From: Clonostachys chloroleuca
Taxonomy: Eukaryota; Ascomycota; Sordariomycetes; Hypocreales; Bionectriaceae
NCBI GenBank assembly: GCA_037952775.1
Contig: JBANAY010000003.1
Coordinates: forward strand, 23,250,001-23,314,000
DNA length: 64,000 nt
Reading direction: 5' to 3'
The position numbers and the translations under genes were made by a program. Below the pieces are notes generated by a model. It did no database searches. It saw only the letters and a program-made list of their open reading frames with translations, and was not told the DNA's origin. Each line of letters begins with the position of its first letter. Position 1 is the stretch's first letter. Of the stretch, positions 34,801-45,712 are shown one piece after another.

Positions 34801-35252
34801 GGTGTGTCCCCCTCACTGTAGTGGCTGAGGTCTTGCTGCACCTTATCCCAGCCTCTAATTGCTGCGCGCCTCACAACTCCTCTCCGGATGAATCAATGCA
34901 CTGCATCATGAGAGTACAGCCTGGGTTCCTCTTCACCACCAAATCCAACTCACCATTTATCAACTAAAGCCGCTCTCTCCTGATGTAAGGATATTAGCGG
35001 CAGATACATTCAATCTGCTAATTCTGAACCTGCTGAAAAGCTGGCGGTGAAGATGTGAAAACTCTTTCGCCATGGCTGGTGCATGTGGCGCCTGTAGATC
35101 ACGTGCCTTTGTCCCCACCACACCCAAGCATTCAACTTTTTTTTTTTTTTGTGGTCTGTGAAGATTCTCTGCAAAACTCTACATCCCCAATCCTTCACAA
35201 ATCCGAATTCAGCAAGGCAGTGATCTCTCCTAGGGTGAGCCACTGATTAACA

Positions 35253-35756
35253 ATGTCTTCCGAATCTGCAGGTATGTCCTTCCTCATGTGAAACCCTCTG
35301 CTTTTGATGCCGTTTCTGACTCGAGCTCTGCAGCCTGGCCCTTGGCCGACGAGAAGTTGACCGTCGAGCTTCTCGATTTGATCCAGCGCGCGACGCACCT
35401 CCGACAGGTCAAGAAGGGTGCTAACGAAGGTTGGTTTATGAATCCTAGAAGCTCCCTTGCCTGGCCAGTTGCTAACGAGTCGGATTCAATTAGTTACCAA
35501 GGCCCTCAACCGTGGTGTCTGCGAAATCGCCGTCCTCTGCGCCGATACGACCCCCCTCTCGATCGTCTTGCACGTCCCCCTCCTAGCCGAGGACAAGAAC
35601 ACCCCCTACGTCTACGTGCCTAGCAAGATGCACCTGGGCCGAGCCTGCGGTGTCTCCCGCTCCGTGATCGCTGCTTGCATCACCACCAACGAGGGCAGCG
35701 AGCTCGCTGGCCAGATCCGCGCCATGCGTGACAAGATCGAGCGCCTCGCCATCTAA
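35253..35756 (+). CDS. SNU13: SNU13/15.5K-like box C/D and U4 RNA-binding protein (L7Ae family)
   Basis: Nuclear/nucleolar kink-turn RNA-binding protein; the family serves the U4/U6.U5 tri-snRNP and box C/D snoRNPs. Exons 35253-35271, 35334-35429 and 35494-35756 give 125 residues, the normal length. AAWPLADEKLTVELLDLIQ at the N-terminus, KKGANE at the RNA-binding helix, LLAEDKNTPYVYVPSK and LGRACGVSRSVI, and the C-terminus IERLAI are all diagnostic. Some residues that are nearly invariant in the family as I know it differ here: the canonical GANEATKTLNRG reads GANEVTKALNRG, and the stretch before it is ATHLRQV instead of ASHYxQL. This may therefore be a divergent copy rather than the essential gene. 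The symbol denotes the family, not proven orthology. Confidence 0.85.
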
Positions 35757-36591
35757 GCTTCTGGTCCGGAAGGCTTGTTTGTGATTTGGCCGACTGTGCG
35801 ATCGCACTGGCAGGTACGACAGAGCTTTGAGAAGACTTGGTACAGCAATGGTGGGAGCCGATTTCCCATAATCAAGTTAGTTGGATTTACCTTGGAATCT
35901 GTAGTCCTTTAGGCCAAACAAATGGAAATGTGATGCAACACAGTTGCTGCTCTTAGCGAAACCTATGTGACCTTATCATGAGCTGTTGTTCCACTGCTGA
36001 ATCGTAATCATCCAGTCTGCTCCAGACCTCTTTTGGCCTCTCTTGCGCCTGTTCTTATCCATGCAAAAATCAATCTCGAGCTAAGCATCGGGAAGTGGAT
36101 CCAATCTCAGCGAAGTTCGATCCCATCACATATTCTCACCTAGCAACAAGATGGAATCACAATTGATCATGGCGGCACGCATGATCATAAGTTCAATTTA
36201 TTTACCAACAGAGAGACGGAATCAAAGGCCCGTCTAAGAGCCACCTTCTGCATCTAGGGAGTTCAACCAGGTACCCGGGCAGCTGATCCGACCCTCGACG
36301 GAGAACTGAGCTTCACCATTGGCTTCAGAGTGGCAGGGGTGTGCCTATTCTGGGACGGCTCACGACCTTCCGTGGGATTCAGTCCCTCCATGCACTCAGA
36401 TTCTCATTGAAAACGGAAATTTGGAACCCGGAGAAAGGATGGATAGTGCGGGGTTAGATCCTCATGGGCTTATAAGGCTTGGGTGCGGGCCGTGGAGGAT
36501 GGAAGCCCTTCCTCTTCTCAAAGGAAGGCCTATCTGAATGTTGGCCACTGTCTCTGACTATCTTTTTTGACATCACAAAATCCCCTTCGCA
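35757..36591. other. Intergenic, upstream of the aldose epimerase
   Basis: No gene recognised. The 3' flank of the SNU13-like gene lies on the left. A TATA element is at 36471. Confidence 0.5.
36471..36477 (+). promoter_or_regulatory. TATA-like element of the aldose 1-epimerase gene
   Basis: TATAAGG, 121 bases upstream of the ATG at 36592. Confidence 0.5.
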
Positions 36592-37956
36592 ATGTTGAGA
36601 CCTGTAGCGATCGCCCTGACTCTTATTGGGGCTGTCTCTGCCCAGTCCCCTGATGCAGACGGACGATATACAATTCGTGCCAACGGCATCAAAGCGCAGG
36701 TAATTGGTAGTGAAGAGGTTTCCGACAAATGGTGCTGACTCGATTTCGGTTAGTTCATCCCCTACGGTGCGACTTTGACCAATTTGTTCGTCAAGAACAA
36801 GGATGGAAATGACGTAGATGTTGTCCTTGGATATGATGATGCCGCTTTCTACCGTGAGAACTTCGCAGACACTTCTCCCCATTGAATCCCTACCATCTAA
36901 CAGACGTGGCGTCATAGCTGTTGACCCATCTCACCCCGTGTATAATGCCATCCCTGGGCGCTATGTGAACCGGATAAGCAACGCCTCCTACACAATCGGC
37001 GATGAGACTTTCCACACCGAAAAGAATGACGGAGAGAACACCTTACACAGCGGCACAAATAACTGGTCATTCCGAACGTGGGACGTGACCAGGTTCACCA
37101 AAGATTCAATCACGTTCTCGATACTCGACAAATCCAATTCCTCCCAGGGAATGATTGGTGATGTCTACTCCAAGGTGACGTACAGCGTCAAGGACTCTGT
37201 GTGGAAAATCACCATGGAGGCCACCTCTCCCCAGGCACTGACTCGTGCGTATCATATTCCCTTTCTTCGAGACTCACCGCGCATACATCTAACACTTCAC
37301 AGCCGTCATGTTGACTCAGCATACTTATTTCAACCTGGATGCATACAAGGACCCTGACACGGAAAAGATCTGGAATCACACATTGTACATGCCATACTCG
37401 CAACGCTATCTCGTCAACTCCGACTCGGCCATTCCCACGGGCGAAATCGGAGTCGCGGAACCTGGTAGCATCGATGATTTTGCCAGCGAGTCAGGCATCG
37501 AGCTGGGCCATGCTTCGGACGATCCCGCATTTTCCGGACACTGCGGAGCGGGTGGCCAGTGTGAAGGCTACAACGGCTACTTCCTCATCGAGGACGCACC
37601 CAAGGACGCCGTAGTCGTGTCGCTCGGGAGCCAATTTTCAGGAATCAAGGCCGACCTCAGAACTGATCAGCCGGGCGTTCAGGTCTATACTTGCAACTGG
37701 TTCGGCGGCACGACAGATTTGAAGAGCACGCAGGGTCTTGAGGACAGGACTAAAGTTGGCCGGAGCTCCTGCGTAGCAATCGAAGCACATGATTACCCAG
37801 ACGGTATTAACCAGTCAGTTTATAGGCCCATAAGCCCACCTCATCAATTATAAGCTAATGATTTGCAGCCCGGAGTGGGATAGAAAGGACAACCAACTCA
37901 CCGGGCCCGGAGAAACCTACAAATGGTCAAGTTCGTGGACATTTGGCCTCTTATAA
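36592..37956 (+). CDS. Secreted aldose 1-epimerase (galactose mutarotase family)
   Basis: Interconverts alpha and beta anomers of aldoses. The signal peptide MLRPVAIALTLIGAVSAQ makes it an extracellular or vacuolar member. Five exons, 36592-36699, 36754-36853, 36918-37244, 37303-37813 and 37869-37956, give 377 residues. Family motifs in order: FIPYGATLTNLFVKNKDG, DVVLGYDDAAFY, PSHPVYNAIPGRYVNRI, EKNDGENTLHSG with the catalytic His region, LTQHTYFNLD, GVQVYTCNWF and VAIEAHDYPDGIN with the catalytic Glu. The third exon must start at 36918 (acceptor GTCATAG); the nearer CTAACAG would leave a stop in frame. No break. May support uptake of sugars released by wall enzymes; a sugar transporter lies 6 kb away. 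Confidence 0.93.
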
Positions 37957-38142
37957 ACTTAGAAACGTACATTTCTATCAGCTTCATTTTCACCTTCTTC
38001 TTGCCTTTTTTTTTTTTACTTTATATTCGATAGCCACGAAATTTCAACGAAACTTTTATGATTTATGAAAATGGATTGCCATTAAAAATTATCATTTAAA
38101 ATCTAACTTCATCAACCACATGTCCCTCAGATGTTTCGGCCT

Positions 38143-38790
38143 TTAGATGAAAGCGGCGGCGGCGAGCGCCACGGCAAGAACACCGGCAACTGAACCGCGC
38201 ATGTTGTTTCCGGCATTTGGAGGGATGGAGGCGCTGGTAGCAGAGATAGTGCCGTTGCTGGGTGCAGCATTGGTGGTTGAAGGAACGGGGGCTGGAGTTG
38301 TCAATGGCGTGGTAGTAGCAGAGGTCGAAGCAGCGGAGGAGACCGAAGTGGAAGCGGAGGAGGACGATGATCCCGAAGCTGTCGACGTGGGCTGCGCAGA
38401 TGTGCTCTCTACGCTCGTAGAAGAAGCAATCGACCCAGCCGTTGTTGTCTCGGATGCGGTGCTGGCTTCCGTCGTGGTCTGGACAGAAGAGACTGTCGCC
38501 AGAGTAGAAGCAGCCTTGCCAACTCCGGCAGTCTTGGAGAAGCAGGGCATATACGAGGGCTCGGTCTTGCGAGTCTCAGTGCCAGTGTAGGCAGCGCAAC
38601 CCGGGACGTTGTACTTGACGGGAGCACGGCCGCCGCCACAGTCCAGAGGGTCGCAGATCTCGCCAGTGTTCGGGTCGTACCAGTGAACAATGTTGTCTTC
38701 GCATGTTCCGTAGGTGTGGGTTTCGCAGCCGGCAGCGGCGAGCTTAGCCAGCATGAGCAGCGGCAGGGCGGAGAGAATGGAGGTATGCAT
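38143..38790 (-). CDS. GPI-anchored Ser/Thr-rich cell wall protein with small cysteine domain
   Basis: Intronless, 215 residues. The signal peptide MHTSILSALPLLMLAKLAAA is followed by a compact domain of about 65 residues with six or more cysteines (GCETHTYGTCEDNIVHWYDP, EICDPLDCGGGRAPVKYN, VPGCAAYTGTET, YMPCFSK). I recognise this pattern from uncharacterised secreted proteins of many ascomycetes but know no function. Residues 95-190 are a Ser/Thr/Ala-rich stalk, and the C-terminus (PPNAGNNMRGSVAGVLAVALAAAAFI) has a GPI omega region with an Asn-rich site and a hydrophobic tail. Likely surface-exposed. Lies convergent with the aldose epimerase. Confidence 0.85.
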   Translation of the reverse strand: MHTSILSALPLLMLAKLAAAGCETHTYGTCEDNIVHWYDPNTGEICDPLDCGGGRAPVKYNVPGCAAYTGTETRKTEPSYMPCFSKTAGVGKAASTLATVSSVQTTTEASTASETTTAGSIASSTSVESTSAQPTSTASGSSSSSASTSVSSAASTSATTTPLTTPAPVPSTTNAAPSNGTISATSASIPPNAGNNMRGSVAGVLAVALAAAAFI

Positions 38791-38906
38791 CTTGGACGTT
38801 TTTTATGTCGATAACGAGTGACTATTTTAGAACGAGAGACTGTAATGTTGTAGAAGAAGAATACCAAAAGAAAAGGCTGGCGAGAGCATTCCAAAAACAG
38901 CAGAGA

Positions 38907-38913
38907 TTATATA
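38907..38913 (-). promoter_or_regulatory. TATA box of the GPI-protein gene
   Basis: Minus strand TATATAA, 117 bases upstream of the ATG at 38790. Confidence 0.55.
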
Positions 38914-41729
38914 CTACATGGCAGCACGAAGGATTACGCAGTACGCCTAATAGGCTATTTACCTCTTTCGCAAATTACCTTCCCGCCAAGGATAAGAAGT
39001 GAGTCAAGCAGCCACACACCGCCAAGCTTCATTACGGCGAACTCCTTCGTATCCTCTTTCCTCGGAAATTTCTTCCTGAATGGGGGATGGCTCTCACTTC
39101 GGTCCAGGCCACTTTTGGCTTGCCGTTTCAGACTCAGCCCTACAAGCGCTTCCACTCTCATGACCGGTGCGACAGCATCATTGAAAGATTTTGTGATACC
39201 AAAACGTGGACCGAAATATTGATCTTCAAGGTCAATCAATAACGGCAGAGCCATTGGCTGTGAACTCTCGCCTTTGTTTCCAATTAGGAGTAAGCAAATG
39301 GCGTGAAAGGGTGGCATGGTGGTGCCGTGCTGACAGAAACTAGACCCTGGACGATCCTGCAGGCACCTGTGCCGTCGTGCTTTGTTATAATTTTATTCTG
39401 CATTTGCGCATTCCTGATTCGTCTGAGGCCTGCACGTTTTTGGGGAAGTGTTATTATGAGTCATGCGAATCTCAGTCTACCCCAAAGCTGGAGGAGACCC
39501 CCAGACTCCAGTTTCCTAATCAAAAGTACGCGAGTATGATGTCGATTGGTTTGTTAAATATTCAAATTAATTATGTTTCAATTATCTTCGCGATATTAAA
39601 CTTCTCTACATGCAGTCGAGATTTCGTCCCAATCATGCCATTCTCCTTCGTAACAGAGCCTATTTTGCATCTTTCAGTCGAAACTATAGAAACAGTAAGA
39701 CTGAAGAAACCGAGTTTAATTCCATCACACCTTCCAGCATTTTTTACCATATAGGTGCCGAGCATTTGTAGAAGGGCAGTGCAAAATCCCTCGATCCAAC
39801 CGCACTCAAATACTAGATTTTAAATTTTCTTTATTAGAAAATTCTTCATTGCAACTAAGTGCACACTAAAGAAGATAGGACAGATAAACGTGAATTTATT
39901 GTAAGAAGCAGGACTAGCCGATATCTATACTATCATTATACGTATATCGCCTCTATCACTTTGGTTGCCGTACCGTGAACAAGTTGGCAGCCAAACACAT
40001 AGGATTATTGTGGCAGTCATTTAGATAATAATACCTCACATTGTGCAATAATATATAATATATCTAATAATGACTTAAAGATATTATTGTTATAGACTAT
40101 TCTCTGTCAATATTGTGACCTGTTAGAAAGTTGAGATGGAAACGCCTTGGCAGTACTTGTGATTCTGACCCTACTTGTATAAAAACTGTACTTTTGTGAA
40201 GTTATTTGGGGATGGAGTTGCAGCAACTTGAATCGGTTGAATCAGTTGATATACCTCCTCTTCCCAATCTACCAAGCCAAGATGCCTCAGGCAGCGGACA
40301 TCATGCGGGTGCAAGAGAACATACCTACCTTACCTTTATCCTTTTCGGCGTCCCTCCAAGAAATAGCGATCTTCTACACCGTGATGTTTTTGATGTCCTG
40401 GTGGTTTGCCATCGAACCCAATCTATCGAACAGGGGAGTTTTCAGGTGCTCGATGTAGTCCGACTGGAACAATACACCCTTTTTGATTCTCCAACCTATG
40501 GTCGTCCATGTGGTTTTCTGTTGTATATTATTTGTCAATACTGCCATTGCATATGCATCTTTTCCAAGTTAATAGAGGGGGTCGCAAGTCAAACTCATAA
40601 TTTGCCCTTCTGTTCTCGTTGTTATTACTGTGTGTGTTTCTTTGTCGTCGTCGACCGCCTTAGAGATTGCCTCGATTAGGTCCTTCCGGTCAAGGTGAAC
40701 GTCCTTACTCTGATGCTGCGAGGATGACTACACAGGAAGATACCAGGGCGACTGAGTTCGGTAGGAAAGTACCTCCGGGTTCGGGTATCTAGGTTAGAAT
40801 TCGTACAGAATCAGGTACAGTGAAGCACAGACTTGCCATCGCCTTTCAAATCGGTGCCCACCCCTCTGTTCATCTCCTTCGACACCAGTTCCTTAGAACT
40901 TCTTATTCAATTCAGGTACATCTGGACGCAAAGGTGCGTCGTGTGCTGTCAGACGACGAATACGTGACATACGCGGACAGGCAAGTACACGCCTTGCTGA
41001 GGAGCACATATAACGTATTGTCAGCACCCAGGTCGATATTGAGAAAGATAACCCTCCCTGAGCCAAATCCAAACCCAGCTGCAACACTACTTGTTCGACA
41101 GACATACGAAAATACTCCTTAGAAGCCCGACGTGGAGGGAAGTTTTGGTCGCGATGTCGAAATCAGGCTCACGCTCTCAACAAATCTGCCGGCAGCGCCT
41201 GCAGCGAACAAGAAAATCGACTTGGCATTGGCGACAACGACAGAGTAACGCGTTGTGATTGCGCGCATCAAATCTCATCCCTATTTCTCTTGGCCATCAA
41301 GGTCTTCATCTCTTCTTTCAATCAATACGGATCGGCTGTTGTGTAGCGTGGAGTCCCAGCCGCTTTTTTTCTTTCCTGGCAATCTGGACATTCTGGTCGA
41401 CGCCCCTGTTCTTTGCCTGTCTGGCTTCTGACGTCTGAGTGGGAAGTCTTTTAAGCCTGAGGTTCTAGCTCGTCCTTTCGTTTTTCAAATCATCCCATCT
41501 CCAAGAAACACACGCGTTTCAGAGCAAAACCTTTAATCATCCACCCAAATCCACGCGTCTTGGTTACAGCGAGAAAGTACAGATAGATCATGTAACCACC
41601 CGGTTCAAGTTACTGCATCTCCATCCCCCAAGTAAGCGTCAGATGATCTGGAGGCTCGCTCCGGGGGGATTATTGGATGTCTCGAGTCATAAACAAGAGG
41701 TTACCAAGGCAAGCGACTGATGTAATCTA

Positions 41730-41928
41730 TGGCACTAGTGTTCCTGGAACCTTCACCGTTGAACTTCGACACAATAACAAAACAATTAAGCTAATAATAA
41801 AGACAACATTTAGCTAAATAGTTACAATAGTTTATTATTCTCTTATTATTGTGTTTAGTATTACCTATGATAAGAAAATAAGGTCCTGTCTTGTATAAAA
41901 TAGGCATCAGTGTGCGATGTTTCGCTTA
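41730..41928 (-). mobile_element. Diverged miniature inverted-repeat element (copy C)
   Basis: About 200 bp, AT-rich inside, with ends CTATGGCACTAGTGTTCC on the left and, as reverse complement of the right, AAACATCGCACACTGATGCC. Read in inverse orientation it aligns with the element at 52080-52286: both have an end of type AACATGGCACAC, then ACAAG..AGAGACCT..TTTCTTATC, and near the other end ATTGTGTYGAARTTCAACG. It is the most decayed of the three copies. Confidence 0.6.
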
Positions 41929-42813
41929 ATCACCTACCAAAGTGCATAGAAAGTATTGCGATTAACGCGCTCAATGATCTGAACAGGAAACCTCCTTTCA
42001 GTGGTCAGCCCAGCCTTGAACACTTGCCCTAGGTGTTGTTGCCGTGATTTTGGCAGATGACTGTGGTACTTCGCTGTTCAAGTTCCTATGGGGTCTCAAG
42101 TAGATCCCATCGTACGATGAATCAAGTATTAGATTTGCCATGTCGGCATTGCCATTAATCAACTAATCGGCTTTACATTGCCCGACGCAGGCCACGTCGA
42201 TGCTGATACCACCTGTGTGCGTGCATGAATCTTGGCTCCACTGCTGAAAGGCGTATTGTGAGCAATACGTTGGCTAGGATTTCAATGAAGCAAAGGGAAA
42301 GGGAGAAAAATTCACTCTTCTCACCAAATTGCTCTTGTGGAATCATTAATTGGCCATCGGTGGTTGCACACTCAGATCGAATGAAAGATGCTGATTGCCA
42401 ACAGCCTCTAGAATCATCTGAATATCAAACATTGTGGGCATCAGGGACATCGGCTGAGCACTGCGGCCCGGCGTTACAAGGAGACATGACCCATTCGTTC
42501 CTCGTTGGCATTGCATATCCGCCTACCAGGCCCTTATGCTGCCCAATAATTCCCCCTCCGTTTTGCTTTTTGCCCTTGGCTGACAAATTTCGCTTGCCAT
42601 TCTAGACATGCTGTCAAAGAAAGCATTATGAGGAAGTAGATTTGATTGGACAATGGCATGCCAACAAAAAAAATTGAGAGTGCTTTATTATTGGATTTTG
42701 CATTACAATGCCATGCGCTCAGGCGGATTCTTGGTGACTAGGGATAGATGAGAGCAGTATCAACTCATGTGGACTTTATGCTATCCCTCTCTTCGGTATG
42801 ATCCACTCCTGAG

Positions 42814-42821
42814 TATTTAAA
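42814..42821 (+). promoter_or_regulatory. TATA-like element of the small-protein gene
   Basis: TATTTAAA, about 130 bases before the ATG at 42948. It is followed by a CT- and CA-rich leader (42850-42940) typical of strongly expressed fungal genes. Confidence 0.45.
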
Positions 42822-42947
42822 CAGCCGTGAAACTCACCAATTAATCCTACTGCTTCTCATCATCACTCATCTTCTCATCACTCTCCTCACCACCAACAAT
42901 CTACCAACCTTCACCAAAACGTTCAACGTTTTCCCACCTCAATCAAC

Positions 42948-43207
42948 ATGTCTGCCCAGTTCACCGTCCCTCTCCCCACCTCCACCGGCCTCGCCGAGCC
43001 CGCAGGTATGCCTTCCATCGTCATTAACACTTGGTGCTCTATTGAATACTGATTGAATTGAATACAGGCCAGCTCATCAAGGGTGCCACTCAGGATGACG
43101 GCTCTCTCCGTGACGCCGCCCTCCTCCTGGGCATCAAGCTCGACCTCGAGGCCGAGGTCCACCTGACTGCCCGTGTCAAGGGTGATGTCGTTGTTGGTCT
43201 TTACTAA
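42948..43207 (+). CDS. Conserved 65-residue small protein of unknown function
   Basis: Two exons, 42948-43005 and 43068-43207, join after 58 nt to encode 65 residues. The protein begins MSAQFTVPLPTSTGLAEPAG, continues with KGATQDDGSLRDAALLLGIK and LDLEAEVHLTARVKGDVVVG, and ends LY. The intron has a GTATGC donor and a TACAG acceptor. Coding bias is strong (C-ending codons, Leu as CTC), a CT/CA-rich leader precedes it, and a TATTTAAA element is upstream, all pointing to an abundant transcript. There is no signal peptide or membrane segment. I recall similar short proteins from other ascomycetes, without a known role. Each exon alone is too short to stand out as an open frame. Confidence 0.8.
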
Positions 43208-44079
43208 GTGTGCGATCATGATCCGTTGAGCGTCAATGGGGTTGGTCAGATTTGGGAGCGATTTGGTGGGTTTCAAGGCAATACAATGGAGGGTTCCGGG
43301 TGTGATGACCAACTCTCCTTCACATCTACCAGGTTAATCTTAGTCTGACAAAACATGAAATACCTTTTCACTTTTAACCAAACTTGCTCTGAATACTGTT
43401 TCTCCATTTGAACCAGAACCATGATTAGAAAGTGGGCAGATAGGTTCTCGAGGGCTGGTGCTGCAAGCGTTTGTTGCCTAATGATTCATGGGGTCAGCTT
43501 TCTCTCGCGCGCGAAGCTCCAGGTAAGTGACGAATGCTTCTTACTTATGGAACAACGCCAACTTTGTCCTGCCCTGGCTATCATATAAATGACATGTTTG
43601 AGGCCACTATTTGGATTATACTAATGGCTGGCTGGGTAAATGTAATATAGCTAGAATGTGTTGCCGCACAATTCTTCTTGGTGAGAAGCACAGACTTCAT
43701 AGCCATGTGTCTACCACTGATTATATCTATATGCTCTTGGTATGAAACATAATGTTGTAATCAGTGTACCTGCCTAACTATTTGGAAAGTGGCATACCCA
43801 TACCTTTCCGAACGTAAGAGTTAGAATTAGGTTCATGGTAGGGTTTAAGTGTGATACTACACGAGATAATTTATGACTGGTACTAGTTATTGGACAAATT
43901 TAAGCTCACATCATACAGACGCAGTTGAAATCTTTGGAGATGTGAAAATTACAGGTTCTTATTTGCTACTGAGGATGTCTCATCGTTTTCTATTCGCCAT
44001 TGCGCTGCCTAGCTAGTGTTAAGGCAGAATGTATCTAATTTCCTGGCGACGAAGACTTCTCCAAGATCCTACCTGACGC
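43208..44079. other. Intergenic between convergent genes
   Basis: 3' flanks of the small protein (plus) and the sugar transporter (minus). AT-rich, with nothing recognised. Confidence 0.5.
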
Positions 44080-45712
44080 TTAAGCCTTGGTGGACTCAGC
44101 CTTTCGGGCCTCCTTCATGCGCTTCTGAATCTCGCGGGCCTTTGCAACACCAAAGCCTTCCTGGAAGACCTCGCGGATATCCTCCAAAGTCATGCCCTTG
44201 ACCTCAGGATAGAAGAAGTAGATGAGTGCGTAACCCGTGAGACAGAGACCGGCATAGAAGCCAAAGGTGCCACTGGGAGTCATGCTCTGCAGCTGGGTCA
44301 AGAAAGTAGAGGCGACAATAATGTTGGATCCCCAGCATGTCATGGTGAGCATCATGGTTCCCATGGCGCGGATTTCGAGAGGGAAGAATTCACTGCTGAG
44401 CCAGGCGGTGTTACCAATACCGGAAGAGTAGAAACCGACAAAGAGAACCATGCTGATGAGGACGACAATAGCAGGCCATCCAATACTACCATCAGTCGTA
44501 ACACTGAGGTCCTTGTTGACTGGGATCCACTTGAAGCAGACTGCGGCGACGAGTAGTGCGAGACCCATGAATTGAACAGTGCAAAGCAGAACCCTACGAC
44601 GACCAGCTCGGTCAACGAGTAAGAGATTGACCAGTGTGAAGATGAAGTTGGTACCAGCGATAACGGTTCCAACAGCGACGGGGTTCGAGAAACCGACGGT
44701 AGCGAAAAGAGTGGGAGAGTAATACATGAGGGCGTTGAAACCAGTGAGTTGGGAGATGGCCATCAAACCGCAAGCAGCAAAGAGGGCTCGGAGGTTGGCG
44801 GGGACAGTATACATCTGCTTGAAGACCCACCAGCCAGACTTGCCAGCGTTGATGGTCTTGGACTGATCGACGTGATAGTTGAGCAGGCGGATCTTGTCCT
44901 GAATCTGTTGCTCCGTGGCGTTGGGGTAGATCCGTCGGAGGACTCCGGCAGCTTCTTCATTCTTGCCGAAGTAGATGAGCTGGCGGGGCGATTCGGGGCA
45001 GAATGGCAGCAGAGCGCCGAGCAAGATGGCAGGGAGTGCACCGCCTCCAACCATATATCTCCAGCCACCGGAAACATAGGCGAAACCAGCACCAATACCA
45101 TAGCTTATAAGTTGACCACCGGTGATGGAGCAGTTGTCGAGACCAATCATTCGGCCGCGGTATTTGGCAGGCGAGACTTCGGCGATGTACCTGTTCGCTT
45201 GTTAGACTAATGGAAGGCTTTTAAATAGAACTCAGGGGGGCTATGGCTTACAAAGGAACAATCATGGCAGCAGAGCCCACACCGAAGCCTACAACAAGAC
45301 GTCCGACGGTCATCTGAGCAATGGAGAAAGCGGCTGCCTGAAGGATGGCTCCAACAGTGAAGAGAGCACAACCAACATAGATGGCGACCTTGCGACCATA
45401 GCGATCAGCGGTGGCACCAGCGAAGATGGCACCAATGAAGGCCCCGCCAGAGGTGATGGAAGTGATGAGTTCACGCTCCTGTGGTGTAAGGTCTTTACCA
45501 AGATCCTTGTTGATGTAGACCAGCACGGCAGAGATGATACCGGTGTCGTAACCGAAGAGCATGCCACCGATGGCTGCCGTGATGGAGACGAGCCATGAGA
45601 ACCTGCCTGTTTTGGTGAGCTCGATAGAATCGAGGTCATCCAGGTCGGTGGAGTCTGCAACTACATGGTCCTCCACGTGGTTGATGTCCTTCTTGATGTC
45701 GTCGCTCGACAT
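44080..45712 (-). CDS. MFS sugar transporter, inositol/hexose type
   Basis: Plasma-membrane sugar porter, probably a proton symporter. Exons 45712-45252 and 45190-44080 give 523 residues. The start at MSSDDIKKDI was preferred to an upstream Met at 45925, whose frame runs through the leader. Sugar-porter signatures: GGMLFGYDTGIISAVLVYI in TM1, ADRYGRKVAIYVGC after TM2, GRLVVGFGVGSAA in TM4, FCPESPRQLIYFGK after TM6, LTGFNALMYYSPT in TM7, DRAGRRRVLL and the C-terminal PEVKGMTLEDI in place of PETKG. 12 TM segments expected. It resembles ITR-type myo-inositol transporters, but the substrate is not certain. A TATATAAG box lies about 140 bases upstream. Confidence 0.92.

Larger units (their letters stand above)
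34183..35252. other. Intergenic region with two inverse repeat copies and a hairpin
   Basis: Promoters of the hydrolase gene (minus) and the SNU13-like gene (plus). Contains two inverse copies of the TTAAAATYGCTRTG repeat, at 34381-34412 and 34761-34800, both followed by a GGTGGTT string. A near-perfect hairpin AGCCTTCAATTAATTTGAAGG lies near 34637. A 15-T run is near 35139. No gene recognised. Confidence 0.55.
38791..42947. other. 4 kb gene-poor, partly AT-rich region
   Basis: No convincing gene. 39530-40150 and 41780-41900 are strongly AT-rich with many TAATA strings, which may be decayed transposon DNA. An open frame at 40206-40679 has no motif and an unnatural composition. A diverged miniature inverted-repeat element is at 41730-41928. 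The right end holds the promoter of the small protein gene at 42948. Confidence 0.5.

Noticed and set aside
40206..40679. 157-codon plus-strand open frame
   Set aside because: No motif, composition unlike a protein (Cys/Tyr/Phe-rich end), in a gene-poor region; judged chance.
40893..41122. Overlapping frames at 40820-41122 on both strands
   Set aside because: No family features; the plus and minus frames mirror each other and neither has supporting splice sites.
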